Part shown: in pieces, positions 63,224-64,000 of the stretch
Numbering within the stretch: position 1 is the stretch's first letter
Layout: each line of letters starts with the position of its first letter
Assembly: GCA_964036195.1 (NCBI GenBank)
Contig: OZ038450.1
Span: 32,846,612 to 32,910,611, forward strand
From: Sphaerolaimus hirsutus
Taxonomy: Eukaryota; Nematoda; Chromadorea; Monhysterida; Sphaerolaimidae
Length of the DNA: 64,000 bases
Direction: 5' to 3'
Program-made: the position numbers and the translations under genes
Notes under the pieces: model-generated
Seen by the model: only the letters and a program-made list of their open reading frames with translations
Databases searched by the model: none
Told to the model about the DNA's origin: nothing

Positions 63224-64000
63224 CTGCGAGTGCACGTTTTACTCATGTGCAGATAGGGCAGTCAATTGGCAATGCGCCAACACCTTCCATTCAAAAGCAC
63301 TTTTTCTCAACCTTAGTTCGGGGTATGTTGACGGATTTGCTGCTCCACACACAACGATTTTTCAAACAAGTTCGAACGTTTTTTGGCAAAGTAATAATCC
63401 CGTATTTATCTAATAGAAGAGCACCGCTCTATTTTTTTCGTCAACCTCCAATAGAATGGCAGGTAAACAAGTTGACGAAAAAATAGAACAACGCCCTTCT
63501 ATCAAAAGAAATACGGTATTCATACTTTGCCAAAAAACGTTCGAACTTATTTTTAAAATCGCTGTGTTTGATTAAAAAATCTGTGTTTTAAAAGCGCCTT
63601 TGATGCTTTCCTGATGATGTTTAAAGCATAGCGTTTTTTATCGAATGTTTGAAATCACGGTAAAAGAAATTTACACAATATATTATGTAAGTGAGCTTGT
63701 AAGCTGTGTAAATAACTTTTTCTGTATTCAATTTCCATCAGATTTTCTTTGACACTCTACAATATTCATATCTCCATACATCTAAAGAGCGCAGAACGAT
63801 TGGGTAAGGGGAACAATCAAAATTTCCACCATAGAGGGTTTCAATTCATCGGCATTCTTTTTGCGACTTTTTTTGATAATGTGCCAAAAATTCGATTGGG
63901 ATTATTGATTATACGGTTTGTACTTCGCATTTATTTGGTTTGGATATGATTTACATACAAATTTGTAATATTTTCACAATATTTTAGGCTCTGCTTAGGC
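63224..64000. other. SLAIN upstream intron; no exon recognised
   Basis: The first SLAIN exons should lie to the right on the minus strand, but none is visible here. A short CCGTATTTATC/GAAATACGG-ended repeat at about 63398-63518 is a diverged MITE. Confidence 0.45.

Overview
This is a window of nuclear genomic DNA from an animal. The evidence is three genes of animal-type families, each split into many short exons by phase-consistent GT-AG introns, in DNA filled with short non-autonomous DNA transposons. No bacterial operon structure, viral gene, rRNA, tRNA or CRISPR array was seen. The lineage cannot be fixed from the sequence alone; the intron sizes and dense transposon load fit an invertebrate. 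All homology calls were made by reading exons and from knowledge of the families, with no database search.

Gene content. (1) A fructosamine-3-kinase (FN3K/FN3KRP) homologue lies on + at 5251..9596 in eight exons (about 336 aa). A block starting in its intron 3 is tandemly duplicated (copy 1 6240..12189, copy 2 13290..18933), so a second set of exons 4-8 (13951..16138) follows with no exons 1-3. (2) An SLC22-type organic ion transporter lies on + at 33359..45379 in ten exons (about 569 aa). Its first intron appears to use a GC donor. (3) A SLAIN-motif microtubule plus-end protein homologue lies on - at 49296..63223 in at least twelve exons. Its 3' end is in the window and its 5' end is off the right edge. 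SLC22 and SLAIN are convergent, with about 3.9 kb between stop codons. The three genes share no obvious pathway.

Transposons. Almost everything else is repeats with readable ends. One very common family has ends CCGTATTwCCTCGAA and TA target duplications (Tc1/mariner-like MITEs). Several hAT-like families have perfect 8-bp target duplications (termini CAGGGACGTA, CAGGGGT, CAGAGTTG, yAACGATGG, TAGGGTGTCAAA). Others are foldback elements and a 4.1-kb element with long inverted repeats, internally packed with minisatellites, in SLC22 intron 4. Insertions are nested up to four levels deep. The tandem duplication gives natural empty and filled site pairs that prove three of the insertions.

Layout: 1-5 kb nested transposons; 5.2-9.6 kb FN3K; 6.2-18.9 kb tandem duplication; 19-33 kb transposon-only DNA; 33.4-45.4 kb SLC22; 45.4-49.3 kb intergenic; 49.3-63.2 kb SLAIN; 63.2-64 kb SLAIN intron or upstream DNA.
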